In this document: positions 1-9,772 of the stretch, one piece after another
Position numbering within the stretch: position 1 is the first letter of the stretch
How the letters are laid out: each line of letters opens with the position of its first letter
Assembly (NCBI GenBank): GCA_047967505.1
Contig: CM106539.1
Length of the DNA: 64,000 nt
Direction: 5' to 3' (one strand)
From: Dipteris shenzhenensis
Taxonomy: Eukaryota; Polypodiophyta; Polypodiopsida; Gleicheniales
Made by a program: the position numbers and the translations under genes
The notes under the pieces: generated by a model
The model's database searches: none
Told to the model about the DNA's origin: nothing
The model's input: only the letters and a program-made list of their open reading frames with translations

Positions 1-5
1 ATGGA

Positions 6-762
6 TTGGACATGCTGTCCAAATATGGGACGACAGGTAGTAAGCCTATTTCAATTCCTTTGGAGCAGAATGTGAAGTTGAGCGCAGATGCAGGTGAGCT
101 TCTGGAAGACCCTATTATGTACAGACGCATAGTAGGAAGTTTGATTTATATGACTATTACTAGGCCAGATTTGAGCTATGATGTTGGGTTGGTAAGTCAG
201 TTTATGCAGGCTCTAAGGAAACCACATTTGGATGTAGCTAGATGCATACTGAGGTATGTGAAGTCCACATTGCAATATGGACTATTTTATGAGACTAGGG
301 TTCAGATACTGTTGCATGGATACACCGATGCTGATTGGGCTGGTAGTATTTCTAATAGACGATATACCAGTGGATATGTGTTCTCTTTTGGGAGTACTGC
401 AGTCACTGGGAGCAGCAAGAAACAACCTATAGGTGCCTTGTCGAGCGCAGAGGCTGAGTACAAGGGTGCAGCAATGGATGCATGTGAGGCAGCTTGGTTG
501 CATAAGCTACTTTATGATATGCATCAATCTACAGATGGGCCATTTGTCATTTATTGTGACAACATGAGCAGTATAAACTTGGCAAATAACCCAGTCTATC
601 ATGCTAGAACAAAGCACATTGAGGTGCAATATCACTATGTGCAGAAGAAGGTTCTGGTAGGTTTTATTGATCTAGTTTAGCTGACATATTCAAGAAGGCA
701 TTGGGCACAGAGAAGTTGTGCAAGTTTAGAGAACTGCTTGGTGTGTAGGAATTGGGATTGAG
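6..762 (+). pseudogene. copia RT C-terminus and RNase H remnant (A0)
   Basis: The reading frame from 6 to 680 encodes the end of reverse transcriptase (SRPL-type block ITRPDLSY) followed by copia RNase H. The RNase H shows the first Asp in DADWAG, the SSAEAEY motif carrying the catalytic Glu, the YCDNMSS Asp, and HARTKHIEV. Relative to A1, a 22-nt deletion near 679 removes the codons before ADIFTKAL, shifts the frame and creates an early TAG; the remaining C-terminal codons run on in another frame to about 762. The SS-T-EAEY of other copies is SSAEAEY here. The enzyme would degrade the RNA strand of the RNA-DNA hybrid during retrotransposition; this copy is dead. Confidence 0.88.
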
Positions 763-774
763 CTCAAGGGGGAG

Positions 775-1130
775 TGTTGAGATATTGAGCTCCACTCATG
801 ATATGCCAGGGTGACTGTTGTGCATTTATGTCACCGACTTGTTAGCTGTAGATGCGGTTGGTACACCGGCCATGAATAATAGCTGGATGACAGCTATCTT
901 TATGAACTGTAGTTAGTGGCTCAGTTAGTATGCCACCTAGGTTAGCTGAGTTTGGTTTGAGACCCACATATAGGGTTCACCTATTCCTTTTGTACTTAGA
1001 GAGTTCTTTTAGCTTTCACAACTAAGAAGAGGAAAACTATTTTCAGCCTCCACCTTTGTGTATATTCCCCCATTATGTATGTGAGAAAGCTGCAAGTGAG
1101 ACTCCTTACTTCTCTCCCACTCTCTTCACA
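775..1130 (+). repeat. 3' LTR of copia A0
   Basis: A 356-bp LTR beginning TGTTGAGATATTGAG and ending CTCTCTTCACA (TG...CA). It is homologous to the LTRs at 1484-1835, 9290-9643, 21108-21465, 35105-35460 and 40424-40779. The purine tract directly before it fits the polypurine primer of plus-strand DNA synthesis. Confidence 0.9.
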
Positions 1131-1483
1131 AAAATGGTAGTTGGGATCAGAGGTGTATTGCTCGCTTTTGTGTGAAGCAGGCAAAAGTAGATGTCGAAGT
1201 CAAATGAGAGTCAGCAAAGTGTGGTCGGATGGGATGAGTAATGTCACATGTGTCAGGTGGATCGAAGTTAGAGACATTCACCCATTTGCAAGTGCTTATT
1301 GGATTGGTGTCAGAGTCAGACATTGTGATTTGAGTTGGAGTGTACAAGGAGTGCTTAGATGTTTGCATTATATCAATCGAATTGGAGTCAGAGTCGGAGT
1401 CGGAGTCGGAGTTGGAGTCAAAGTTGGAGTTAGAGTCAGGGTCAGAGTCAGAGTCGCATCTGGTCTCATCGGACAGTTGTCAG
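1131..1483. repeat. Spacer with degenerate GAGTCG/A hexamer array
   Basis: This is the 353-bp spacer between A0 and A1. From about 1384 to 1456 it holds a degenerate hexanucleotide array of GAGTCG, GAGTCA and GAGTTG units. Single GAGTCAGA-like units occur earlier, near 1310. No gene is evident; the open frames across it follow from the array. Confidence 0.6.
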
Positions 1484-1835
1484 TGTTGAGATATCGAGCT
1501 CCACTCGAGATATGCCAGGGTGACCGTTGTGTATTTATGTCACCGACTTGTTAGCTGGAGATGCGGTTGGTACACCGCCCATGAATAATAGCTGGATGAC
1601 ACCTATCCTTATCTACACTAGTTCGTGGCTCAGTTAGTATGCCACCTTAGTTAGTTGAGTTTGGTTTGAGACCCACATATAGGGTTCTTCTATTTCTTTG
1701 TACTAGAGTTCTTTTGGCTTTCACAACTAAGAAGAGGAAAACTGTTTTCAGCCTCCACCTTTGTGTGTATTCCCCCATTGTGATTGTGAGAAAGCCTCAA
1801 GTGAGACTCCTTCCCTCTCTCCCACTATCTTCACA
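1484..1835 (+). repeat. 5' LTR of copia A1
   Basis: A 352-bp LTR starting TGTTGAGATATCGAG and ending CTATCTTCACA. It is nearly identical to the 3' LTR at 9290-9643 and is followed directly by the primer-binding site. Confidence 0.95.
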
Positions 1836-1847
1836 TGGTATCAGAGC
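1836..1847 (+). other. Primer-binding site (initiator Met tRNA), A1
   Basis: TGGTATCAGAGC directly follows the LTR CA end. This is the standard plant copia primer site, complementary to the 3' end of initiator methionine tRNA, where minus-strand DNA synthesis starts. Confidence 0.93.
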
Positions 1848-2356
1848 CTTGTTCGTGGTAAGGAGCTCAAGAAAGCAAGCCAAGTTTGTGGTGTCCTGGT
1901 AAGAGGACCAGTGTTGCTTTCCTATTTCGAGTTTGGGAGAAAATCTCTGCAGGTAGCACAGCCAGAAGTGCAGGAGTGCACTGTTTCAGATTGAGACGCC
2001 CTTCGCGGTTTGGCGAGAGCGCAGTATATGCTGTGACTTTATTTTTCTGATTTGAGGCCGTTTCGGGGCCCGTTTTGGAGGCGGAAGTTCTCCGTAGGCA
2101 CTCACAAAAAGGCCCTGTTTTTGCTGTGCGACCACTACTCGGCTAGTCGGTGAAAAGTTGCCGCAGAAATTGCATCGTATGCCTGTGTGTAGAGATTTTG
2201 GGAGTTGCAGATTCATGCTTGTTGCCTGTTCATGCAAAATCGTCACTAGGAAGTGACTGTGTGGTAAAATACCACTTTCGTCAGTTTTGCAGTTCTGCCC
2301 GTGTGAGGCAAAAGCTATGTTTTTTGCAGTGACAGAATTTTTTGCAGTGTTCTGTA

Positions 2357-3143
2357 ATGGCATCTCATTCTCTTTCACAGGTTGTCACTGAAAAGCTTGA
2401 CAAGAACAACTTCCAGGCATGGAAGTTTAGAATGAGGAATTTCTTGATGGGAAAAGGCTATTGGGAATTCATTATAGGAAATGAAGAAGAACCTGTTCTT
2501 CCTAATGTTCCCAGTCAACAGGAAATGCAGGCATTCAAAGGATGGCATGAGAGAGCCAGGAAAGTTATGTACTGGCTGTCTCAGTATTTCGGACTCCATG
2601 ATTGTGCATATTCAGGATGCAAGTACACCAAAGGTGGCATGGGATACTTTGGCTAAAATGTACAGCACAAATATGCAGGCCAGGAAAATGCAACTCAAGA
2701 AGGAGCTGCACAATGTGCAGAGAGAAAACATGAGCATCAATGACTACCACATGAAGGTGAAGAAAATTGCGGATGCACTTGCTTCCATTGGGTCGCCAGT
2801 GGATGATGACGATTTGGTTTCTGTGACCTTGAATGGTCTAGGAAAGGATTATGCACAGTTCCGGACATCCATTGCCGTCTGTGAAAAATTTCCTGATTTT
2901 GAGGAGTTGATTTCTCTTCTAATTTCTGAAGAGCAAAGAAATGGTGGTGCATCTTCTTCAGCAGGAACTTCAAAAGAAACTGTCTTCTACTCAAATGCTG
3001 GCAGAGGTAGAGGTAGAGGTAGAGGAGGCCGATCTGCAGGCCATGGTAGAAATCAAAATATGCAGCAAATGCAAGAAAACCAGTCCTATGTAGGAGGACG
3101 TGGTAACTCTAGAGGCCGGGGGAGCCAAAGAGGTCGTGGTTGA
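2357..3143 (+). pseudogene. copia gag remnant (A1)
   Basis: The ATG at 2357 opens a copia Gag with the UBN2-type start (EKLDKNNFQAWKFRMRNFL). Comparison with A2 (minus strand near 39.4 kb) shows a 2-nt deletion near 2586 that moves the rest of Gag into another frame. That part has the AWDTLAKMY and INDYHMKVKKIADAL blocks, then a Gly-Arg-rich stretch from about 3000. A TGA at 3141 stands where A2 has CGA, a CpG-type transition. Gag would form the virus-like particle; this copy cannot make a full one. Confidence 0.88.
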
Positions 3144-3984
3144 TGGCAGAGAGGCCAAAATGCAAACAGCAATGTTGAATGCTACTACTGTGGCAAAATG
3201 GGGCATATGGCTAAAGACTGCTACAAAAAGCAGAATGACATTATGAATGGAAAATTGCAGCAAGGCAATTATGCATCCTCTAGTAGACAGGGTGATGACA
3301 AAAATGAGCACTTGTTTATGGTGCAGCATATGACAAATTCTGTGACAAGTGCAGAAGAAAGCAATGATGTGTGGTATGTTGACTCAGGTGCATCAAACCA
3401 CATGACAGGTCTTGCAAAATGGATGCAGGATGCAAGGAAAATGGAAAAACTAGGATTTGTGGAGACTGGTGATGATACTGCACATCCTATTGTGCAGATT
3501 GGCAAAATTCTTTTGTCTATGCAGGATGGGAAAAAGAAATACTTGTCTGATGTATTTCATGTCCGAACATCACCAAGAACCTGGTTTCTGTTGGTCAGAT
3601 GGTTGAGCAGGGCTTGCAGGTCAGATTTAATCCTCATGGATGCTTTGTTGAGGATATGAAAAATAATGGTCGCTTGATAGCAAAAGGAAAGAAGAAGGGC
3701 AGGATGTTTACGTTGGATGCGGACATGCCTGAATTGAGTGCAGCAATGTTTGCACATGGGACCGGTGTAGTTGCAGATATTGATATCTGGCATAAACACA
3801 TTGGTCATGTTAATATACAGCGACTTAAATCAATGCAAGCCCAAAATATTATTGCAGGATTGCCTAAATTCAAGGTTGCAGAAATGCACAAGGTTTGTGA
3901 AGCCTGTCAATTTGGGAAACAGGCAAGGAAACCTTTTCCTAGGCATGTTCAAGAGAGTAAAAAGCGAGTAAAAAGCCACTGGAA
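3144..3984 (+). pseudogene. copia zinc knuckle, protease and integrase N-terminus (A1)
   Basis: It begins with a CCHC zinc knuckle (CYYCGKMGHMAKDCYK, about 3180-3227). The aspartic protease motif WYVDSGASNHMTG lies at about 3372-3410, with catalytic Asp in DSG. A frame change near 3570-3600 leads into the integrase zinc-binding region, where HKHIGH and CEACQFGKQARKP at about 3790-3930 form an HHCC module. The frame is then cut by the nested element at 3990 and resumes at about 6614. Family role: protease matures Gag-Pol and integrase joins cDNA to the chromosome. Confidence 0.87.
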
Positions 3985-3989
3985 TTAAT

Positions 3990-4278
3990 TGTTGGGATAT
4001 CTCAAGGTGTATGCCTCAGGCACACCTTTTGTTTCTATGTGTGAGTTCTAGAGGCACAGTTAGGTGCCCACAAGCACAGTTAGGTGGTGGAAAAGCCACA
4101 TAGGATGATTGAGTGAATCTAGGAGCAGATTGAGGAGATGATTGTGGAGCTTTGAGGTCATCAGTGATGTCAGTGACCGTGTATGAGGTGCCTACTTAAG
4201 GACCTCTTTCTTCTTCATTCTATATCCAAGTATTCTGATTTTGTGTCCACTCTACTCTTTCCTTTCAGTGTTCCAACA
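3990..4278 (+). repeat. 5' LTR of nested gag-only element
   Basis: A 289-bp LTR, TGTTGGGATATC to CCAACA. About five substitutions separate it from the 3' LTR at 6320-6608, for example near 4029, 4048 and 4170. Confidence 0.94.
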
Positions 4279-4290
4279 TGGTATCAGAGC
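4279..4290 (+). other. Primer-binding site of nested element
   Basis: TGGTATCAGAGC directly follows the 5' LTR, the same initiator-Met-tRNA primer as the other copia families here. The leader from 4291 to about 5130 has no convincing gene but holds short CAT/CTT runs near 4323-4352. Confidence 0.9.
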
Positions 4291-5136
4291 CATTTGATCC
4301 CCCTTGAGCCCATTTTCGCCACATCATCATCATCATCTTCTTCTTCTTCTTCACCATCTCTCCTTCTTCTTCCAAAAATTTGCTTGAGCTTGTTCTCCTC
4401 TGATTCTCACCCATTTCCCACGCCCTTTCTGCTGGAGATCCCTCTTGTTGGGGCAAGTTTACGGCTGCAAGCAATTGAAGTATAATACGCGCTGTTGGTC
4501 GCCATTGCACGAAAATCGTCGATCCTTCTTCCTGCAAGTTCTCTGCGCCTGCTCTGTCTTTGTCTAATTCCTTCCAGGGCAAGCTTCTCCATACCTAGAG
4601 CTACCTTGTGCTGAAATCTGAGCAGTAATGGCTGCATATTGAAGGAGAAAACAGAGAAAAACCAGTCGACTTTGTTCAAGAAGGTGAAGGCGACTTGACG
4701 CATATTTTCGCCTCTTCTTCCCAGAGGATCTACTGTGGTATACCAGCTTTCTTTTGCCTCAGAAAGCCCCCTTTCTTTTGCTTTGAAGAGTGTGATATGA
4801 GCCCTCCAAGTTCAGCTCTCTAGTTTTAATAGTTTTGACATACTTTTGAAAATGATGCTACATAAAATGCTACTCTAGCATTTCTGGTCTTTTGAAGTTT
4901 TCAATAACTTCACTACAAGTGTTGCTTCAGTTTTGTTTTGACTTGCTAGACCTGGTTGTGATTGGAAAGTGTTTATTTCATTCACTTCTATGAAGCATGC
5001 AAAAAGTAGCATCATTGTTTGAAAACTAGTCACTACTATTTGCTACATCAAGTGCCTATACTTTGGAAGTATTTCAGTTCTTTTTGCCTTGTAAGAGAGA
5101 TAGACACTGCCCAATATCTGGGTTAGACCCTCTCAT

Positions 5137-5944
5137 GGCTACTTTATATAATCTTGAGAAGTTCAATGGAAAGGGCTTCCATACATGGCAAATGAAGGTA
5201 AAATTTGCATTGATGCGGGAGAACTTATGGGGACTTGTCAAACCTACTCCTATCGCTTCTTCTACGGCCTCAAATGCTGGAGAATCTTCAGCTCCAACAT
5301 GACCGGCAAGGGATCCAGCAAGAGAAGCTTTAGCTTTGGGTGATGATTACATACATCATATATCTGACTTGGAGTCTCCATCGGAAGCATGGCAGAAGCT
5401 AGATTTGATTTTTGGTGCAAGCTCTCACATATCTAAACTATCACTTAAAATCTCTTTCTTTGAATTAAAGCTGGCAAGTGATACTACTTTAGCTGCTCAT
5501 GTTAATTATATGCGGAGTCTTATGACTCAGTTAGCTTCTATCAACTCTCCTATCACCCCTGATGATGCTATGGCAGTACTACTTAAGAGTATGCCTGAAA
5601 GTTTTGATCACATTGTTAGCACTTTGAAGAATCTTCCCAATCCAAACCTTGAAGGCATTATCTCAGCTCTCCAAGAAGAAGAAAGACATATGGAGTTAAG
5701 GAAAGGCAATGACACTGCTTATGTTATGAAATTCCAGAAAGGCAAGTATTCTCCTTGCAATCACTTTGGAAAGACAAATCACCTTTCAAAGGACTGCTTC
5801 AAAGTTAATCCATGCAAGCACTGTGGCAAAAACAACCATAGTGAGAAGTTTTGCAGAGACAAAGCAAAGACAGAAAATGCAAATCTACTTACAGTGAATG
5901 AGCCTCCACAAGATGAGGCATCCTTTGAAGATTATGCATTTTAA
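5137..5944 (+). pseudogene. Gag-like gene of nested element (two CCHC knuckles)
   Basis: Gag starts near the ATG at 5137 (MATLYNLEKFNGKGFHTWQM, the usual UBN2-type opening). A TGA near 5300 looks like a mutated TGG. The frame then continues through ESPSEAWQKLDLIFG, a coiled UBN2_2-like stretch and two adjacent zinc knuckles at about 5755-5860 (CNHFGKTNHLSKDC, where the second Cys is Phe, and CKHCGKNNHSEKFC). It ends at TAA 5942. The protein would package RNA. Only one stop interrupts about 270 codons, so purifying selection may have lasted until recently; that is inference. Confidence 0.8.
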
Positions 5945-6319
5945 CTCATCTCTATGTATGCTCTAGATCTCTCTTTTTATGTCAAGGTACTCAGCCTGGA
6001 TAGTCCTCCAAAATGAATGAAAATAAACTGTTGTGTGTTGTGTGTTTTGTAAACACCTCTGGTCACCTTATGATGTAGGCCATGTGTATGTTTTGTTCCA
6101 TGGTACCTCCTACAGACATTGTGTGCATGTACATGTAGGGGAGATAACCATTGGAAGGTCTGTTTGTATCCCTTTCTGTTTACCTTACACCCAAGGGAAC
6201 CCTTGCTAGCATGAGAACCTAGCCATAGATTTATCCTTGACCACCATGAGATGGCATGAGAAACTATGAGACTAGATGAATCCTTGACATAGCCTGAGGC
6301 ATTTCCTTGAGGGGGGGTT

Positions 6320-6608
6320 TGTTGGGATATCTCAAGGTGTATGCCTCAGGCACACCTTATGTTTCTATGTGTGAGTGATAGAGGCACAGTTAGGTGCCCA
6401 CAAGCACAGTTAGGTGGTGGAAAAGCCACATAGGATGATTGAGTGAATCTAGGAGCAGATTGAGGAGATGATTGTGGAGCTTTGAGGTCATCAGTGATGT
6501 CAGTGACCTTGTATGAGGTGCCTACTTAAGGACCTCTTTCTTCTTCATTCTATATGCAAGTATTCTGATTTTGTGTCCACTCTACTCTTTCCTTTCAGTG
6601 TTCCAACA
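6320..6608 (+). repeat. 3' LTR of nested gag-only element
   Basis: A 289-bp LTR preceded by a G-rich polypurine tract (GAGGGGGGG, about 6310-6317) and followed by the target duplication TTAAT. Between 5945 and 6319 lies non-coding 3' sequence of the element. Confidence 0.94.
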
Positions 6609-6613
6609 TTAAT

Positions 6614-7295
6614 CCACTCTGATGTGTGGACTACAAAAGCTGCATCTATTGGAGGCTATCACTATTTTGTCACATTTATTGATGACTTCAGCAGAAAACT
6701 GTGGGTGTATTTTATGAAAAAGAAAAGTGAAGTGTTTAGGCACTTCAAAGCTTTCAAAGCTATGGTTGAAAAAGAAACAGGCCTGCAAATAAAATGCCTA
6801 AGGTCAGATGGAGGGGGAGAGTACCTCTCAAATGAGTTTGCAAGGTTCTTGCAAGAGCATGGTATAAAGCAGCAATATTCATGCAGTCATACCCCACAGC
6901 AAAATGGAATTGCAGAAAGGAAAAACAGGCATATTGGAGAGGTATCTCGGGCTATGCTAAATGAAAAAGATCTACCAGATTATTATTAGGCTGAAGCAGT
7001 TGCTACAGCAGTATATATAATGAACAGGACTCCCACTGCAGCAATACATGGCATGACGCCAGAACTGGTAGGAAACCAGATATTTCTCATTTGAAAATTT
7101 TTGGTTGCATTGCCTATGTCCATGTGCCAGATGAGTTGAGGTCCAAGTTGGATCCAAAAGCTGAGAAGTGCATCTTTATTGGTTATTCTCTGCCAGCAGA
7201 AAGGGTATAGATGCTATAACCCTTCTACTCGTAAGTTTACAGTGAGCAGAGATGTTGTGTTTGATGAGATGAGCAGCTGATATAAACCAGTAAAT
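6614..7295 (+). pseudogene. copia integrase core (A1), resumed after nested element
   Basis: The integrase catalytic core (rve) resumes exactly after the TTAAT duplication. The triad is visible: Asp in HSDVWTTKA, Asp in SDGGGEYLSN, Glu in NGIAERKNRH. A TAG near 6987 replaces the Trp codon of DYYWAEAV, as seen in A2. Frame changes near 7062 and 7195 break the C-terminal part (FGCIAYVHVP, YNPSTRKFTVSRDVVF). The protein would carry out 3' processing and strand transfer; here it is split and dead. Confidence 0.88.
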
Positions 7296-8576
7296 GTGAT
7301 GATTGATGTAGATGCACAAAATGGTAATGCTGCACAGAATTCACAGCAGCAATCACAAAATATCAGTGGACCTGCAGTGTCGTCTAGCAGTGGTTCACAT
7401 ACTTCGCCATGGACAGGCAGATTGAGATCAGGAGAATCCCCTCAAAGCAATGCAGAGAGTGGTACGCAGGTATCACGAAAAGGAAAAGAGAAGGTAGATC
7501 AGCCCATGTTTGATGTGAATGCAAGTCACTCTTGTGGTGATGGTGAATCCAGTGGCTCAGAACGGAGCATTGATGATGAGTTGGGTATTCCTTCTGTTGT
7601 TACACCTAGAGTAAGGAAGACCAGGGATGTTTTGAGAGCACCTGGAAGTGAGCCTATTTTGCGTAGGTCTACCAGGGTTAGGTATCCTGTGAATAGGCTG
7701 AAATATGATGGATTTACAGCCATTCACTATGCCTATATGGTCAAAGTGATACAGGAACCAGAACCCACTTCTTTTGAGCAAGCCATGGGAAACGAAAAAT
7801 GGGAGAAAGCCATGAATGAAGAAATGGATGCCTTGGATGCTAATGCTACATGGGAATTGGTGCCTTTGCCTAAAGGCAAGATTGCAATTGGTTGTAAGTG
7901 GGTTTATAAGATCAAGCACAATGCAGATGGTTCTGTGAATAGATACAAGGCAAGATTAGTTGTCAAGGGGTATGCACAGACATATGGCATTGATTATGAA
8001 GAAACTTTCAGCCTGGTTGCAAGGATGGCAACCGTAAGAGCAGTCATTGCTATGGCTGCATCAAAGGGATGGTCTTTACATCAGATGGATGTAAAGAATG
8101 CCTTCTTGCATGGTGATTTGCAAGAAGAGGTCTTTATGGAGCAGCCAGCAGGTTATGTTCATGCTATTCATCCTGAGTTTGTTTGCAGGTTGAAGAAAGC
8201 CTTGTATGGCTTGAAGCAAGCACCTAGAGCATGGTATGACAAGATAGGACAATATCTTATCACTATTGGCTTTCAGATTTCCAAGGCAGATTTCTCACTC
8301 TATGTGAGAAAAACAGAGAAAGGGATTATGCTGCTGGTCATTTATGTTGATGATTTGATCATCACAAGTGATAGTGATGAAGATATCCTTCATGTGAAAA
8401 TGCTATTGAAGCAGAAGTTTGAGATGAAGGATTTGGGAGAGCTGCGTTATTTCTTGGGCATTGAGGTGATTAGATCACCAAGTGGGATACAGCTCTTGCA
8501 GAGGCAGTATGGATTGGACATGCTGTCCAAATATGGGATGACAGGCTGTAAGCCTATTTCAGTTCCTTTGGAGTAG
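7296..8576 (+). pseudogene. copia reverse transcriptase (A1)
   Basis: An open stretch of 426 codons. It starts with a low-complexity Ser/Gln-rich linker, then RVT_2 from about 7850 ([53 protein letters not shown]). The active-site YVDD lies near 8344-8355. It ends at a TAG (8574-8576) where the related copies have CAG, so it is the largest intact piece of the pol gene but is cut off from the connection domain and RNase H. It would copy element RNA into cDNA within the particle. Confidence 0.92.
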
Positions 8577-9270
8577 AATGTGAAGCTGAGCGCAGATGCA
8601 GGTGAGCTTTTGGAAGACCCTACTATGTATAGACGCATAGTAGGAAGTTTGATTTACATGACTATTACCAGGCCAGATTTGAGCTATGCTGTTGGGTTGG
8701 TAAGTCAGTTTATGCAGGCTCCAAGGAAACCGCATTTGGATGCGGCTAGATGCATACTCAGGTATGTGAAGTCCACATTGCAGTATGGACTATTTTATGA
8801 GGCTGGGGTTCAGATACAGTTGCATGGATACACTGATGCTGATTGGGCTGGTAGTATTTCTGATAGACGATCTACCAGTGGATATATGTTCTCTTTTGGG
8901 AGTGCTGCAGTCACTTGGAGCAGCAAGAAACAACCTACAGTTGCCTTGTCGAGCACAGAGGCTGAGTACAGGGGTGCAGCAATGGCTGCATGTGAGGTAG
9001 CATGGTTGCATAAGCTACTCTATGATATGCATGGGCCAGTTGTCATTTATTGTGACAACATGAGCAGCATACACTTGGCAAAGAACCCAGTCTTTCATGC
9101 TAGAACAAAGCACATTGAGGTGCATTATCACTATGTGCGAGAGAAGGTTTTAGGTCTTATTGATCTAGTTTATGTCAGCACAGAGGATCAGGTAGCTGAC
9201 ATATTCACAAAAGCATTGGGCACAGAGAAGCTGCACAAGTTCAGAGACATGCTTGGTGTGCAGGAATTGG
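8577..9270 (+). pseudogene. copia RT end and RNase H (A1)
   Basis: In the same frame as the reverse transcriptase after its single TAG. It has ITRPDLSYAVGL, then RNase H with DADWAGS, SSTEAEYRGA, YCDNMSS and HARTKHIEVHYH, and the C-terminal VADIFTKALG tail. The frame then runs openly into the 3' LTR with no stop before 9329, an effect of LTR sequence rather than real coding. A four-residue gap after LLYDMH relative to A0 and A2 is the only visible internal loss. Confidence 0.9.
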
Positions 9271-9289
9271 GATTGAGCTCAAGGGGGAG

Positions 9290-9643
9290 TGTTGAGATAT
9301 GGAGCTCCACTCGAGATATGCCAGGGTGACCGTTGTGTATTTATGTCACCGACTTGTTAGCTGGAGATGCGGTTGGTACACCGCCCACGAATAATAGCTA
9401 GATGACAGCTATCCTTATCTACACTAGAGTTCGTGGCTCAGTTAGTATGCCACCTTAGTTAGTTGAGTTTGGTTTGAGACCCACATATAGGGTTCTTCTA
9501 TTTCTTTGTACTAGAGTTCTTTTGGCTTTCACAACTAAGAAGAGGAAAACTGTTTTCAGCCTCCACCTTTGTGTGTATTCCCCCATTGTGATTGTGAGAA
9601 AGCCTCAAGTGAGACTCCTTCCCTCTCTCCCACTATCTTCACA
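9290..9643 (+). repeat. 3' LTR of copia A1
   Basis: A 354-bp LTR, TGTTGAGATATGGAG to CTATCTTCACA, after the polypurine tract AAGGGGGAG. It is followed by the target duplication GTCAG at 9644-9648. Confidence 0.95.
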
Positions 9644-9772
9644 GTCAGATGATCATTAATGGACCTAGCCTCACCACCGTGGGCGATTCATTTAAGTTGG
9701 TGTACCCGCATCACTTATTGGATTGGGCTGGTAGGGATTAGAGCATACCTGAATGTTTGTGTACATGAAACA

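Larger units (their letters stand above)
1..1130 (+). mobile_element. Ty1/copia element, family A copy A0, 3' end only
   Basis: The window opens inside the reverse transcriptase/RNase H part of a copia polyprotein and runs through a purine-rich tract (AAGGGGGAG just before 775) into a 3' LTR. Sequence and order match the complete copies A1 (1484-9643) and A2 (35105-40779, minus strand). The 5' part lies outside the window, so its full structure and left target duplication cannot be checked. It stands in direct orientation to A1, 353 bp upstream. Confidence 0.9.
3990..6608 (+). mobile_element. Nested gag-only copia element (TR-GAG-like)
   Basis: Two 289-bp LTRs (3990-4278 and 6320-6608) start TGTTGGGATATC and end TTCCAACA. 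They are flanked by the perfect duplication TTAAT at 3985-3989 and 6609-6613. The primer site TGGTATCAGAGC follows the 5' LTR, and a G-rich tract precedes the 3' LTR. The only coding content is a gag with two zinc knuckles; there is no protease, integrase, reverse transcriptase or RNase H. It is therefore non-autonomous and must have been mobilised by another element's enzymes. It splits the A1 integrase gene. Confidence 0.95.
1484..9643 (+). mobile_element. Complete Ty1/copia retrotransposon A1 (with nested insertion)
   Basis: A 5' LTR (1484-1835) and a 3' LTR (9290-9643) flank an internal region with primer-binding site, gag, protease, integrase, reverse transcriptase and RNase H, the gene order typical of copia. 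The five bases GTCAG at 1479-1483 recur exactly at 9644-9648, a target-site duplication that proves both ends. Without the nested 3990-6608 element the length is about 5.5 kb. The LTRs differ at only a few positions plus a 2-bp indel, so the insertion is fairly young, but the polyprotein carries stops and frameshifts. Confidence 0.96.

Noticed and set aside
1141-1554. A 137-codon frame in the spacer between A0 and A1
   Set aside because: Its Val/Gly/Arg repeats come from the GAGTCG hexamer array and its end lies in the A1 LTR.
9474-9659. Short frames inside LTRs, also at 1666-1994 and 40357-40545
   Set aside because: The same frame appears in each LTR copy because the LTR sequence is shared; none has a coding signature.
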